Source of the DNA: Chromobacterium alkanivorans
GTDB lineage: Bacteria > Pseudomonadota > Gammaproteobacteria > Burkholderiales > Chromobacteriaceae
DNA length: 64,000 bases
NCBI RefSeq assembly: GCF_016937655.1
Contig: NZ_JAFHKL010000010.1
Location: forward strand, 1 to 64,000
Direction of reading: 5' to 3'
The notes under the pieces were generated by a model. The model searched no databases, had not been told where the DNA came from, and worked only from the letters and a program-made list of their open reading frames with translations. Positions 16,911-25,273 of the stretch are shown here, piece by piece (position 1 is the stretch's first letter; the number at the start of each line of letters is the position of its first letter). A program made the translations under genes and the position numbers.

Positions 16911-17452
16911 TGGCGCAGGAGAGCTTGCGTGCAGCCTTGGCGGTGTCCGCGCTGAAACCCGAAGAGCGGGCTTGGCTCGAGTCTCGTTTGAGCGAAGAGG
17001 AGCGCGTCTTGCTCGGGCAGGCGCTGGAACGCTTGGATGACAGGCCGCTGACCGAACAGGCGGATGAATTGGAGCCGCCCGCGGCTTCTCCGGCCGGCGT
17101 CGATCTGTTGAGCCGCGGCGTGGAGCCTTTGCTGGAGGCCTTGCAAGCGGAACCGGTGTGGATGCAGGCGGCTTTGGGGCACGCGCTGGGCGCTGAGTTG
17201 CGCGGCGAGGTTCTGAGCGCGACCCAGGATGCGGAAGCCTGGCGCGGGCGAGTAGACAGCTTGCGCCGCGACTGGTCCGGGGGAGTGTCGCAGACGGCCC
17301 CGGCTTTGCGCGCGGCCATGCTGAGCCGTTTGCAAGCGGTGACGGCGGCGGTGCCGGAACGGCCGTCGGTACGCCCGTCCGGCACGGAGCGGGCTCCATC
17401 CAGCCTGGGTGTGAGGCTGCGGACCTGGTGGGGAAGCCTGCGTCATGAGTGA
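16910..17452 (+). CDS. Unknown protein at the FliG position (180 aa)
   Basis: The ATG overlaps the fliF stop by one base and its end overlaps fliH, exactly where fliG sits in canonical fliFGHI operons. FliG is about 330 residues with an EHPQ motif and charged torque helix; this protein has 180 residues and neither. Residues about 64-105 (EPLLEALQAEPVWMQAALGH then EVLSATQD) faintly recall the FliG middle-domain helix pattern, so it could be a reduced FliG. Alternatively it could be an SctK-like adapter linking ring and cargo platform. No signal peptide; helical, Leu/Ala/Glu-rich. I could not assign a family. Confidence 0.75.
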   Translation: MAQESLRAALAVSALKPEERAWLESRLSEEERVLLGQALERLDDRPLTEQADELEPPAASPAGVDLLSRGVEPLLEALQAEPVWMQAALGHALGAELRGEVLSATQDAEAWRGRVDSLRRDWSGGVSQTAPALRAAMLSRLQAVTAAVPERPSVRPSGTERAPSSLGVRLRTWWGSLRHE

Positions 17453-18128
17453 CATCATCCGCAATCCAAGCATTCGCGAAGGCGTGGTTGCACGCGCAGC
17501 CGCAGCGCGGCCGCTAGCGGACTCTCCGCCTTCCCCGCCCGCGCGGCAGCCGGAGCTGGAAGAGATCCAGGCCATGCGCGCGCGCGCGCTGGCGGAGATA
17601 GAGGCCGCTCGCGCCACGTGCCGGACCGAGTGCGAAGGACTGCGCGCCGCGGCGCGCCAGAACGGCTACCGGGAGGGGATGGCGCAGGCCGAGGCCGAGT
17701 CGTTGCGCTTGCGCGAGGCGCTGAGCGCTCAGGGCAAGGCCTTGCTGGCCGCCTTGGGCGGCGTCCGCGAGGCGGTGCACGATGAAGTGGAGCGCATGTT
17801 GACGCCCTTATTGCTGGAGGCGTTGGCGCGGATGATAGGCGAGATGCCGCCGTCCGCCGAGCTGGCCCGTTCCTGCGTGCGCAGCGCCTTGCGCGAAGCG
17901 GCGGGACGCGAGCCGGTGAGGGTACGGCTTCATCCGGCCGATGCGGCCTTGCTGGCGGGCGACGACGCGGTATTGAGCGAAGCGGGCCGCGAAGTGAGCG
18001 TGGTGGCGGATGCCGGCCTGGACGGCGGCGGTTGCATCGTCGAAACCATGCATGGCGATATTGACGCGCGCATGACCACGCAGATGGAGCGTTTGCGCCG
18101 GAGTCTGCAAGAGGCGCGCGCGCGATGA
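17445..18128 (+). CDS. fliH: ATPase stator/regulator FliH
   Basis: 227 residues: Pro-rich N-terminus, a long helical coiled-coil centre with spaced Ala/Gly (about 37-110), and the C-terminal domain (EVERMLTPLLLEALARMIG; VRVRLHPADAALL) typical of FliH/SctL. It regulates the FliI ATPase and links it to the cytoplasmic ring. Overlaps fliI by ATGA. Confidence 0.88.
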   Translation: MSDIIRNPSIREGVVARAAAARPLADSPPSPPARQPELEEIQAMRARALAEIEAARATCRTECEGLRAAARQNGYREGMAQAEAESLRLREALSAQGKALLAALGGVREAVHDEVERMLTPLLLEALARMIGEMPPSAELARSCVRSALREAAGREPVRVRLHPADAALLAGDDAVLSEAGREVSVVADAGLDGGGCIVETMHGDIDARMTTQMERLRRSLQEARAR

Positions 18129-19447
18129 TGTCGGGACTGGCGCAATTGCGCGAGGCGATCCACGCGTCCGATCTGGTGGAGCGCGTAGGCTACGTCAGCC
18201 GCAAGGTGGGTCTGTTGGTGGAGTCTTGCGGACCAGCCGGCATTGGTTTGGGCGATCTGTGCCACATCGAGCTGGCCGGCGATAGGCCGGCGGTGTTGGC
18301 CGAGGTGGCCGGCTTGGATCGGGATCGCCTGCAATTGCTGCCCTATGGTCCGGTGGACGGTCTGCTGCTGGGCGCTCGGGTGGTTTCGGCCGGGCACGCG
18401 TTTTCGGTGCCGGTGGGCGACGCTTTGCTGGGAAGGGTGGTGGATGCGTTTTGCCGGCCGCTGGACGACAAGGGCGAGATCGGGTTTTCCGGTCGGCGGC
18501 CGGTGCGCAGCGCGCCGATTCCGGCGTTGAGCCGCAGCCGGATCGACCGCGTGATGGAAACCGGCGTCCGGGCGATAGACAGCATGCTGACCATAGGCTA
18601 CGGGCAGAGGCTTTCCATCATGGCGGGCAGCGGAGTGGGCAAAAGCACGCTATTGGGCATGCTGGTGCGCAACTGCGCGGCCGACGTGGTGGTGGTGGGC
18701 TTGATTGGCGAGCGCGGCCGCGAAGTGCTGGAGTTTATCGAAGAGAGCCTGGGGGAAGCCGGGCTGGCGCGCGCGGTGCTGGTGGTTGCCACCGCCGATG
18801 AGCCTGCGCTGGTGCGCGAGGCGGCGGCCTTGAGCGCGGTGACGGTGGCCGAGCATTTTCGCGATCAGGGCCGCTCCGTGCTGTTGATCGTGGATTCGCT
18901 TACCCGTTACGCGATGGCCCGTCGGGAAGTGGGGTTGGCCATAGGCGAACCGGCGACCTCGCGCGGCTACACCCCGTCGGTGTTCTCCGAGCTGGCCGGC
19001 ATGCTGGAACGCTGCGGCACGCGCAAGGAGGGCGGCTCGATCACCGGCTTGTTCACCGTTCTGGTGGAAGGCGACGACATCCACGACCCGGTGGCCGACA
19101 GCGTCCGCGGCATTGTGGACGGTCACATCGTGCTGTCGCGCGAGTTGGCCAACGCCGGGCATTTCCCCGCGATAGATGTGCTGGGCAGCGTCAGCCGCTT
19201 GTCGTCGGCGCTGGCCTCTGAGAACGAGCGTGGCCTCATGAAGGCCTGCCGCAAAACCCTGAGCGTGTTGGCGGCGAGCAAGGACTTGCTGGAGTTGGGC
19301 GCTTATCGCCCCGGCGGCAATCCGGAACTGGATCGGGCCTTGGAGCGCAAAAGCGGTCTGGAGGCCTTTTTGCAACAAGATACTCGGCAGCGCGACGAAA
19401 GAGCCGCGGCGTTGGCGAGTTTGGCCGCTTTGCTGCAAGGGGGCTAA
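18125..19447 (+). CDS. fliI: Export ATPase FliI
   Basis: 440 residues, normal length. Walker A is GSGVGKST at residues 168-175; Walker B region is SVLLIVDSLTRYAMARREVG, followed by GEPATSRGYTPSVFSELAG, the F-type/type III ATPase signature. It unfolds substrates and releases chaperones at the export gate. Start ATG overlaps the fliH stop. Confidence 0.97.
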   Translation: MMSGLAQLREAIHASDLVERVGYVSRKVGLLVESCGPAGIGLGDLCHIELAGDRPAVLAEVAGLDRDRLQLLPYGPVDGLLLGARVVSAGHAFSVPVGDALLGRVVDAFCRPLDDKGEIGFSGRRPVRSAPIPALSRSRIDRVMETGVRAIDSMLTIGYGQRLSIMAGSGVGKSTLLGMLVRNCAADVVVVGLIGERGREVLEFIEESLGEAGLARAVLVVATADEPALVREAAALSAVTVAEHFRDQGRSVLLIVDSLTRYAMARREVGLAIGEPATSRGYTPSVFSELAGMLERCGTRKEGGSITGLFTVLVEGDDIHDPVADSVRGIVDGHIVLSRELANAGHFPAIDVLGSVSRLSSALASENERGLMKACRKTLSVLAASKDLLELGAYRPGGNPELDRALERKSGLEAFLQQDTRQRDERAAALASLAALLQGG

Positions 19448-19885
19448 ATGGCGGGCTTTACTTACCGGCTGGAGCCCTTGCTGGGGTTTCGCCAGTCCTC
19501 TTTGCAACTGACGCGGCAGGCCTTGTCGGCGGCGGAGGAGCGCCTGGAATCCGCTCGTCAGGCCCTGCTCCAGGCGGAGGAGGAAGTGTCCATTTGCGAA
19601 CAGGCCTTGAGCGTGCTGGCGGGCAACCCCCCCATGTATTTGTCCGCTCTGAGTTTCTTGAGGGAGCAAAGGCTGCGCTGCCAGGCGCTGTCGCAGGCGG
19701 TGACCGCGGCGGAACAGGACTGGGCGCAGGCGCGGGCCGTTCTGCAGAACGCGCGCGCCGAGTTGAAGCAGGTGGAAAAACATAAAGAGCGTCATCGATT
19801 GGCCGCCCGCGAACGAGAGCAGCGCAAAGTGTTTCGCGAGCAGGATGAGGCTTGGCTGCAGCGCCGCAGGCAAGGAGGCGCATGA
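19448..19885 (+). CDS. fliJ: Export stalk protein FliJ
   Basis: 145 residues, predicted as one long antiparallel coiled coil (Ala/Glu/Gln/Arg-rich), the FliJ/SctO size and fold class. The N-terminus FTYRLEPLLGFRQSSLQLTR fits FliJ. It acts as the central stalk of the ATPase. Two bases after fliI; its stop overlaps the next ATG. Confidence 0.82.
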   Translation: MAGFTYRLEPLLGFRQSSLQLTRQALSAAEERLESARQALLQAEEEVSICEQALSVLAGNPPMYLSALSFLREQRLRCQALSQAVTAAEQDWAQARAVLQNARAELKQVEKHKERHRLAAREREQRKVFREQDEAWLQRRRQGGA

Positions 19886-20556
19886 GCGTCATTACATGGG
19901 ATGGGGAGCCTAGCGGCGCTCCGGCGCGTTCGAGGCGCGAGGCGCCGGAACCGCAGGCGGGCCGGCAATGGCAACGACAGTTGGAGGCCGAGCTGGCCAA
20001 GCGCAGCGTGTGCAAGGCGATTCGTCTGGGCGATGCGGCGGAGACGGAGGCTGGATTGGCCGCCGCGGGCCGGCATGACTCGCCGCCGGGCGAGGGCGAG
20101 GTTTCGCCTAGGAACTCGTTGCGCAGCGTCGAGCCGGTTGCGCAGGCGCCGCGCGCGCTGGGCGAGGGGGCGACGACAGCGACGGCGGGCTTGGTTTGGA
20201 ACACGGCGTTCAAGGCGAACGCCGAGGGCTGGCAGGCGGCGCCGCTGACGCCGCTTGCGGAGGGCGCGGACGCGCCGGCCGTCAGCAGCAGAGAAGCGGC
20301 CTTGGAGGCCGAGACGGCGGCGACCCTGAGGGCTTGGCTGAAGCCCTGCAAGATTACGGTGTTCGCCGATCAGGGCGCGTTGCGGGTTTGGGTGAGGGAT
20401 GCCCGGCTCGACGCCGGAGAGGCGGAAGCCCTAGGGCAGCGGCTGGCCCGTCAGCTTAGGGACAAGGGAGGGCGGCTGGCGATGCTGGCCGTCAATGGCG
20501 CAGTGGTCTTTCAGGAAAACGCCGCGGGCGGCTTGCCTATTTTGAAACGGGAGTGA
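19882..20556 (+). CDS. Unknown protein at the FliK position (possible hook-length/needle-length type protein)
   Basis: 224 residues from the ATG at 19882 with an AAGGAGG ribosome-binding site, overlapping the fliJ stop. The first 140 residues are low-complexity Ala/Gly/Glu-rich and look disordered; the last 80 are structured (LRAWLKPCKITVFADQGALR, GGRLAMLAVNGAVVFQ). Order (fliJ-x-flgD) and architecture match FliK/SctP substrate-specificity proteins, which pair a disordered ruler with a folded C-terminus. The usual FliK C-terminal LxLxPxxLGxVxV motif is not evident and the protein is short. Confidence 0.65.
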   Translation: MSVITWDGEPSGAPARSRREAPEPQAGRQWQRQLEAELAKRSVCKAIRLGDAAETEAGLAAAGRHDSPPGEGEVSPRNSLRSVEPVAQAPRALGEGATTATAGLVWNTAFKANAEGWQAAPLTPLAEGADAPAVSSREAALEAETAATLRAWLKPCKITVFADQGALRVWVRDARLDAGEAEALGQRLARQLRDKGGRLAMLAVNGAVVFQENAAGGLPILKRE

Positions 20557-20558
20557 AC

Positions 20559-20975
20559 ATGGCGACTACAGGTTTGGGCATTTCTAGCGGCGGCAGCGTT
20601 GCGCAGACGAGAGGGATCACCCAGCAGGATTTTCTGCGGATTCTTTCCACGCAGCTGACTTTTCAGGATCCGTTGAAGCCTATCGACAATCAGCAGTTCA
20701 TGGCGCAGATGGCGCAGTTCTCATCGTTGGAGCAGACGAGGATGTCCAATGAAAAGCTGGATACCTTGTTGGCCCAGCAGGCGGCCAATCAATCTCTGGG
20801 CTTGATTGGAAAGACGGTGGAGGTGGCGACGGCCAGCGGCAATGTGCCGGGTCAGGTCACCACCATTTCATTTTCCGGCGGCCAGCCGATGCTGACGGTG
20901 AAGTCAGCCAACGGCGAACTGATGACGGATGTGTCGCTGGCCCAGGTGGTGCTGGTGAGGGGGAGCGCGACATGA
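20559..20975 (+). CDS. flgD: Hook cap/scaffold protein FlgD (short form)
   Basis: 138 residues; ATG at 20559 with GGGAG five bases upstream is preferred to the GTG at 20553. The N-terminal FlgD signature is clear (ITQQDFLRILSTQLTFQDPL, then NQQFMAQMAQFSSLEQ). FlgD is usually about 220 residues; here the C-terminal hook-cap fold is cut to a short beta-rich remnant. Overlaps flgE by ATGA. Confidence 0.88.
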   Translation: MATTGLGISSGGSVAQTRGITQQDFLRILSTQLTFQDPLKPIDNQQFMAQMAQFSSLEQTRMSNEKLDTLLAQQAANQSLGLIGKTVEVATASGNVPGQVTTISFSGGQPMLTVKSANGELMTDVSLAQVVLVRGSAT

Positions 20976-22171
20976 TCGATACCATGTTCGTAGGTTTGAG
21001 CGGCCTGCGCACCTTTCAGAAAGGCCTGTCCAATATCGGCAACAACGTTGCCAATCTGAACACGCCTGGCTTCAAGCGCACCTCCCTGCAGTTCACCGAC
21101 ATGATGTACCAGTACGACATGCAAGGCGGCAATGGCGGTCAGCACGGCGTGGGCGTGAAGATAGGTTCCACGGTGACGGATTTTTCCTCCGGGGAATTGC
21201 AATCGTCGGCCAATCCTTTGGACGTGTCGGTGGACGGCGCCGGTTTCCTGGTGTCCAAGAACGGGAATCAGATCCATTACAGCCGGGTGGGGCAGTTCGA
21301 GCTGGACCTGGACGGCGCGCTGATCTCTCGGCAAGACAAGTCTCGGATCCAGATGTTGGGGCCCAACAAGACGTTGCAGGATTTCTCCCTTGGCGCGCTG
21401 CGTAGCCAGGCCGCCAAGACCACGACCACGATCAAGTTCGCCGACAACCTGTCCACGGGCGCGACCAACAGCAGCGTTGAAACCACCGTGTTCGACAAGG
21501 ACGGCGTGGCGAGGCAGTTGAAGATCAGCTTCACCAGCACCGGCTCCGCCACGCCTCGCAGCTGGAAGGTGGAGGTTCAGGACAAAGTGTCCTTGAGCAC
21601 GCTGGGCAGCGGAGAGATTCGCTTTGATCCGGACGGCTCGCCGTCCTTTGGCTACAACCAGATGTCGATCCGCCTGAGCACGCCCAGCAGCGGGGGCAGC
21701 GTTGTGAAGCTGTTCTTCGGCGAGCCGGGCTCCATCTCGGACACCACCAGCCTGTCCGGCGGCACGTCCTCCACCATACGCGTGGCCAGCCAGGACGGCT
21801 ATGCGTCGGGCGCGCTGACGAGATTGACGTTTGATCAGGACGGCAAGGCGCAGATCAGTTACTCCAACGGACAGACCACGACCGCCGGCAGGCTGGCGCT
21901 GGCCTGGTTCGCCCAGCCGGATCAGCAGCTGGAACGCATCGGTTCCGGCTACTACCGCGCGCATCCCGGTCAGGCGGCTGAGTACGGCGCGGCGGGCAGC
22001 GGCGTTTTCGGCAAGGTAGCGGCTGGCAAGGTGGAGCTTTCCAATGTGGAGCTGTCCTCCGAATTCAGCGACATGATGATTACTCAGCGCGGCTATCAGG
22101 CGGCGTCGCAATTGATTTCCGCCGCCAATGAGATGATGCAGCAGGCCTTGCAGATGAAGGGGGGGCGATGA
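20972..22171 (+). CDS. flgE: Hook protein FlgE
   Basis: 399 residues, typical hook length. The N-terminus (GLSGLRTFQKGLSNIGNNVA, NLNTPGFKR) and C-terminus (VELSSEFSDMMITQRGYQAA) are the two halves of the D0 coiled coil, with surface domains between. A full-size hook protein means the machine builds at least a hook-like extracellular tube. ATGA overlap with the following gene. Confidence 0.95.
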   Translation: MIDTMFVGLSGLRTFQKGLSNIGNNVANLNTPGFKRTSLQFTDMMYQYDMQGGNGGQHGVGVKIGSTVTDFSSGELQSSANPLDVSVDGAGFLVSKNGNQIHYSRVGQFELDLDGALISRQDKSRIQMLGPNKTLQDFSLGALRSQAAKTTTTIKFADNLSTGATNSSVETTVFDKDGVARQLKISFTSTGSATPRSWKVEVQDKVSLSTLGSGEIRFDPDGSPSFGYNQMSIRLSTPSSGGSVVKLFFGEPGSISDTTSLSGGTSSTIRVASQDGYASGALTRLTFDQDGKAQISYSNGQTTTAGRLALAWFAQPDQQLERIGSGYYRAHPGQAAEYGAAGSGVFGKVAAGKVELSNVELSSEFSDMMITQRGYQAASQLISAANEMMQQALQMKGGR

Positions 22172-22941
22172 GCGTTGCTCTGCCGTATCGCTTGTACGCC
22201 GGCGCGGAGTTGGCGCAAATCGAGTCGCGGATGCGCGAACGGTGCGCGCATTGGCTGCGGGACTGGTCGATCGCGGAAGGCGAGGTCGAGGTGGAACTAC
22301 GTCCCGCGGCTTTGTCGGATCTGGCCGGGTTGGAGTGGCTGGACGGCGGCGAAGCGCTGCCGGCGATGGCGAACGACGCGGACGCGGATGGTTTTTTCTC
22401 GGCGTTATGTCTCGGCGTGAAAAAAAGCCGCGCGGCGCTGGAAGCCTCGGACGTAGCCGGCCCGGTGCTGGACGCCGCCCGTCTGGCCCTGGGGCGTCAG
22501 TTGCTCGCCGTCGGCGGCGATTGCCGCTACCAAGCCAAGCCGGCGCGCGGGGCGGATCTGTCGCCCTTGTATTCCGTGGTTGGCGCGTTGTGTCTGCAAT
22601 GTCGAGTGGCGGGCCAGACGCTGTCGGTGCTGTTGTCGCCGCAGCAGGCCGCGAGCGTGTTGCCGGCCAAGGCCGCGCCGGAGGCGTTGGAACCGCTGAA
22701 GCTAAGGGACCTGCCGTTGGAGCAGCAGGTGGAGTTGGAAGTGCGCGCCGCGCCGGCTCGCCTTTCCCTGGCGGATCTGGATTCGTTGCGGCCGGGGGAC
22801 GTGCTCCGGCTGGATCAGAAAGCGGACGGGGTGTTTGAGTTGTGCCTGCCTGACGGCATGGCCTTGGGACGGGCGAAATACGGGCTGGGTCAGGGGCGTT
22901 TGGCGGTGAAGGTTGCCCGGATGGCGCGACCAATCAATTAA
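22168..22941 (+). CDS. Reduced FliM/SctQ-like C-ring protein (SPOA domain)
   Basis: 257 residues. The C-terminal 75 residues form a SPOA domain (LPLEQQVELEVRAAPARLSL; LDSLRPGDVLRLDQ), as in FliM, FliN and SctQ. FliM is normally about 330 residues, starts with a CheY-binding LSQDEIDALL-type motif and has a CheC-like middle domain. Here the CheY motif is absent and the N-terminal 170 residues are not recognisably FliM. This resembles injectisome SctQ, which has no switch function. It is followed by fliN. Confidence 0.75.
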   Translation: MSVALPYRLYAGAELAQIESRMRERCAHWLRDWSIAEGEVEVELRPAALSDLAGLEWLDGGEALPAMANDADADGFFSALCLGVKKSRAALEASDVAGPVLDAARLALGRQLLAVGGDCRYQAKPARGADLSPLYSVVGALCLQCRVAGQTLSVLLSPQQAASVLPAKAAPEALEPLKLRDLPLEQQVELEVRAAPARLSLADLDSLRPGDVLRLDQKADGVFELCLPDGMALGRAKYGLGQGRLAVKVARMARPIN

Positions 22942-22951
22942 AGAGTGAGAC

Positions 22952-23269
22952 ATGAGCAAGGAAGTTGAAATTTTCAATCCCGCCCCTTTGGACGCCAAGG
23001 TGGATGCGGCGGCGGCGGGTTTGCTGGGCGGTCGTCTTGAGTTGCTGAAAGACGTGGAGGTCAGGTTGGACACCCGGATTGGGCGCTGTCGGCTGAGCAT
23101 CGCCGCATTGGACGCCTTGAAAGAGGGGGAGGTGCTGGCCTTGGACAAAGCGCCGGGAGATCCGGTGGAGATACTGTTGGGCGGTCAGGTAGTCGCGCGC
23201 GGCGCCTTGGTGGTGGCGGGCGACCATCTGGGCGTCCGCATCGAGCAGGTGGCGAGCTTTTCCGCGTGA
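22952..23269 (+). CDS. fliN: C-ring protein FliN
   Basis: 105 residues, almost entirely one SPOA domain (LLKDVEVRLDTRIGRCRLSI, LKEGEVLALDKAPGDPVEIL). FliN forms the lower C-ring and docks FliH-FliI. Overlaps fliO by ATGA-type spacing. Confidence 0.9.
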   Translation: MSKEVEIFNPAPLDAKVDAAAAGLLGGRLELLKDVEVRLDTRIGRCRLSIAALDALKEGEVLALDKAPGDPVEILLGGQVVARGALVVAGDHLGVRIEQVASFSA

Positions 23270-23688
23270 ACGCCATGACGGGAATGAAATACGCGTTTGC
23301 GCTGATGTTGTGCATCCACAGCATCAGCGTTGCGGCCAGCGATTGCGTCGCCGGGGCCTCGGCTCCGGGCTGCGCGATTTCGGCATCCGAGCCGGCTCGG
23401 GCGCGGTTGCAGTTCCGCCGCGACCCTCCCGCGACGAGCGCCGGCCTGCTTGGCCCTTATGAAATGTTGGGCGGCTTGGCCCTGATCGGCGCTGCGGCGT
23501 GCTGGTGGCGATTGCGTCATCCGCGTTTTGGCCAGGCCGGGCTCGGGACGGGCGATCTGCGCCTTGTGAGCAAATGCCGTTTGTCCGCCAAGTCAACGGT
23601 GTACGTGGTTCAGCACCGCGATCGTGAAATCATGTTGGCGGAAAGCGAGCATGGCATCACCGTGGTCAGGGATGAGTCCAAAGCATGA
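23266..23688 (+). CDS. fliO: Export gate assembly protein FliO
   Basis: 140 residues: an N-terminal signal-like segment, a membrane helix at about 64-80 (LGGLALIGAAACWW) and a cytoplasmic tail with the FliO pattern (RLVSKCRLSAKSTVYVVQ, REIMLAES). FliO helps assemble the FliP ring; injectisomes lack it, so its presence shows that this cluster is flagellar in origin. Overlaps fliP. Confidence 0.85.
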   Translation: MNAMTGMKYAFALMLCIHSISVAASDCVAGASAPGCAISASEPARARLQFRRDPPATSAGLLGPYEMLGGLALIGAAACWWRLRHPRFGQAGLGTGDLRLVSKCRLSAKSTVYVVQHRDREIMLAESEHGITVVRDESKA

Positions 23689-24407
23689 GAAAAATGCAGC
23701 AGTTGGTTTGGGCGCTCGCCTGGCTGCCTCTGATGGCCGACGCGAAAACGCAAATGGCGGATGTGGCGCTGAGCGGCGCAGGCGTCAGTCAGGCGGTCAA
23801 CATCGTGCTGGCGCTGACCCTGGTGGCCTTGCTGCCCGGCATGATGGTGGCGATGACTTCGTTTACCCGCATTGTGATCGTGCTGTCCATGTTGCGGCAC
23901 GCGATGGGCATGCAGGAAACCCCGCCCAATGTGGTGCTGATCATGTTGGCGGCCTTCCTGACCTTGCTGTCCATGGGGCCCACTGTCGAGAAGCTGGATC
24001 AGCAGGTGGTGACGCCCTTGTACCAGCAACGTTTGCCGGCTTCGGCCGCGCTCCGGCAAGGTGGCGTCATCATGAAGGAATACATGATAGGCCGGACGCG
24101 CGAGCAGGACATGAGCTTTGTGTTGAGCAGCGCCGGCAAGGACATGCCGGACAATGCCGAGTCCATCAGCCTGGTGCATGTGGCGCCGGCTTTTCTGCTG
24201 AGCGAACTCAGGCTGGCGTTTCAGATTGGCTTCGTGATTTTTCTGCCTTTCCTCCTAGTGGACATCATTGTTTCCAGCGTCTTGATGGCGATGGGGATGA
24301 TGATGGTGCCTCCGGTTTCCATCGCTTTGCCGATCAAGGTGCTGATGTTTGTGCTGATCGATGGTTGGACGCTGGTGGCCAGGGCGGTGTTGTCCGGCGG
24401 GACGTGA
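23685..24407 (+). CDS. fliP: Export gate protein FliP
   Basis: 240 residues with a cleavable signal peptide (about 1-20), as in flagellar FliP. The family signature is TSFTRIVIVLSMLRHAMGMQ followed by ETPPNVVLIMLAAFLT, and a C-terminal membrane pair (IVSSVLMAMGMMMVPPVSIA). Core of the export gate with FliQ and FliR. Confidence 0.96.
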   Translation: MRKMQQLVWALAWLPLMADAKTQMADVALSGAGVSQAVNIVLALTLVALLPGMMVAMTSFTRIVIVLSMLRHAMGMQETPPNVVLIMLAAFLTLLSMGPTVEKLDQQVVTPLYQQRLPASAALRQGGVIMKEYMIGRTREQDMSFVLSSAGKDMPDNAESISLVHVAPAFLLSELRLAFQIGFVIFLPFLLVDIIVSSVLMAMGMMMVPPVSIALPIKVLMFVLIDGWTLVARAVLSGGT

Positions 24408-24413
24408 TCCGCA

Positions 24414-25133
24414 ATGCCTGCCCTGGGTTCCCCGCTGGATGCTGAGGCGCGTGACTTGCCTGAAGCCGCCGATGCCGCCTCATCCGAAGCGCGAGCCGCT
24501 TTGGTGGAGGCCCATCAGCCTTTGGTGCGCATTCTTTCCGCTCGGATCTACGCGCGGAGAGTGGGCGACAGTTTCGAATTTCACGACGTCTACCATTGGG
24601 GAATGATAGGGCTGCTGGAGGCGATTGACCGCTATCGCCCCGAATGCGGCGTGGCGTTCAAGACCTATGCCGAATACCGGATTCGGGGAGCGATCTTGGA
24701 TCAGCTGGCGCGGACCTCGGAGGTGGCGAGCCAGGCGTCCGCCCGACGCAGAGCCTTGCAGGAGCGAGTGGAGGCGATAGAGCCGGATGCGGCGGAGCCG
24801 TTCGACATCCTGCGGGAATTGTCGGTGGGGCTGGCCATTGGCTTCATGCTGGAGGACAGCGGGATGTTCTTGGCCGAGCCGGAGCCGGCGTCCGAGGATG
24901 TCGCCTACCGTTCGCTGGAACTGAAGGAAACGAAGCGGGACTTGTTGGCCGGCCTGGCCGGGGTGCCTGACAAAGCGCAAAAAGTGCTGCGGCTGCACTA
25001 TCTGAACGGGGTGCCGTTTTCCGAAGTCGCCCAGTTGCTGGGGTTGAGCAAGGGGCGGGTTTCGCAATTGCACAAGGAGGGCTTGGCCTTCTTGCGCGCT
25101 GGTTTGTCCTCATCGAAAGAGAGGGAGGGCTGA
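24414..25133 (+). CDS. fliA: Flagellar-type sigma factor FliA (sigma-28)
   Basis: 239 residues. Region 2 is visible (FHDVYHWGMIGLLEAIDRY, AFKTYAEYRIRGAILDQL), as is region 4 with its helix-turn-helix (FSEVAQLLGLSKGRVSQLHK). It is the last gene of the long block and is followed by a good sigma-28 promoter before flgH, which suggests that it activates the adjacent operon. The sequence is diverged from housekeeping FliA, so a dedicated paralogue is likely. No anti-sigma FlgM gene is in the window. Confidence 0.9.
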   Translation: MPALGSPLDAEARDLPEAADAASSEARAALVEAHQPLVRILSARIYARRVGDSFEFHDVYHWGMIGLLEAIDRYRPECGVAFKTYAEYRIRGAILDQLARTSEVASQASARRRALQERVEAIEPDAAEPFDILRELSVGLAIGFMLEDSGMFLAEPEPASEDVAYRSLELKETKRDLLAGLAGVPDKAQKVLRLHYLNGVPFSEVAQLLGLSKGRVSQLHKEGLAFLRAGLSSSKEREG

Positions 25134-25153
25134 GCAAAGATGCGCTACGCGCC

Positions 25154-25180
25154 TAAACTTTTTCATCGCGGCCAAGATAA
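25154..25180 (+). promoter_or_regulatory. Candidate sigma-28 (FliA) promoter upstream of flgH
   Basis: TAAACTTT, 11-base spacer, CAAGATAA, against the consensus TAAAGTTT-N11-GCCGATAA: seven of eight and six of eight bases match with exact spacing. It lies 94 bases before the flgH ATG and 21 bases after the fliA stop. Confidence 0.75.
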
Positions 25181-25273
25181 GACTGTTACAGGCGGGCGAT
25201 ATCGAACCGTTCGTGACGGGTTGATGATTTCGCTTGCTGCGGATGGGCTTGCCGTCCAATTGAAAGACCGATT

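Noticed and set aside
20852-22933. 693-codon open frame on the minus strand
   Set aside because: Runs antisense across flgE and the fliM-like gene; Pro/Arg/Ala-rich without protein character.
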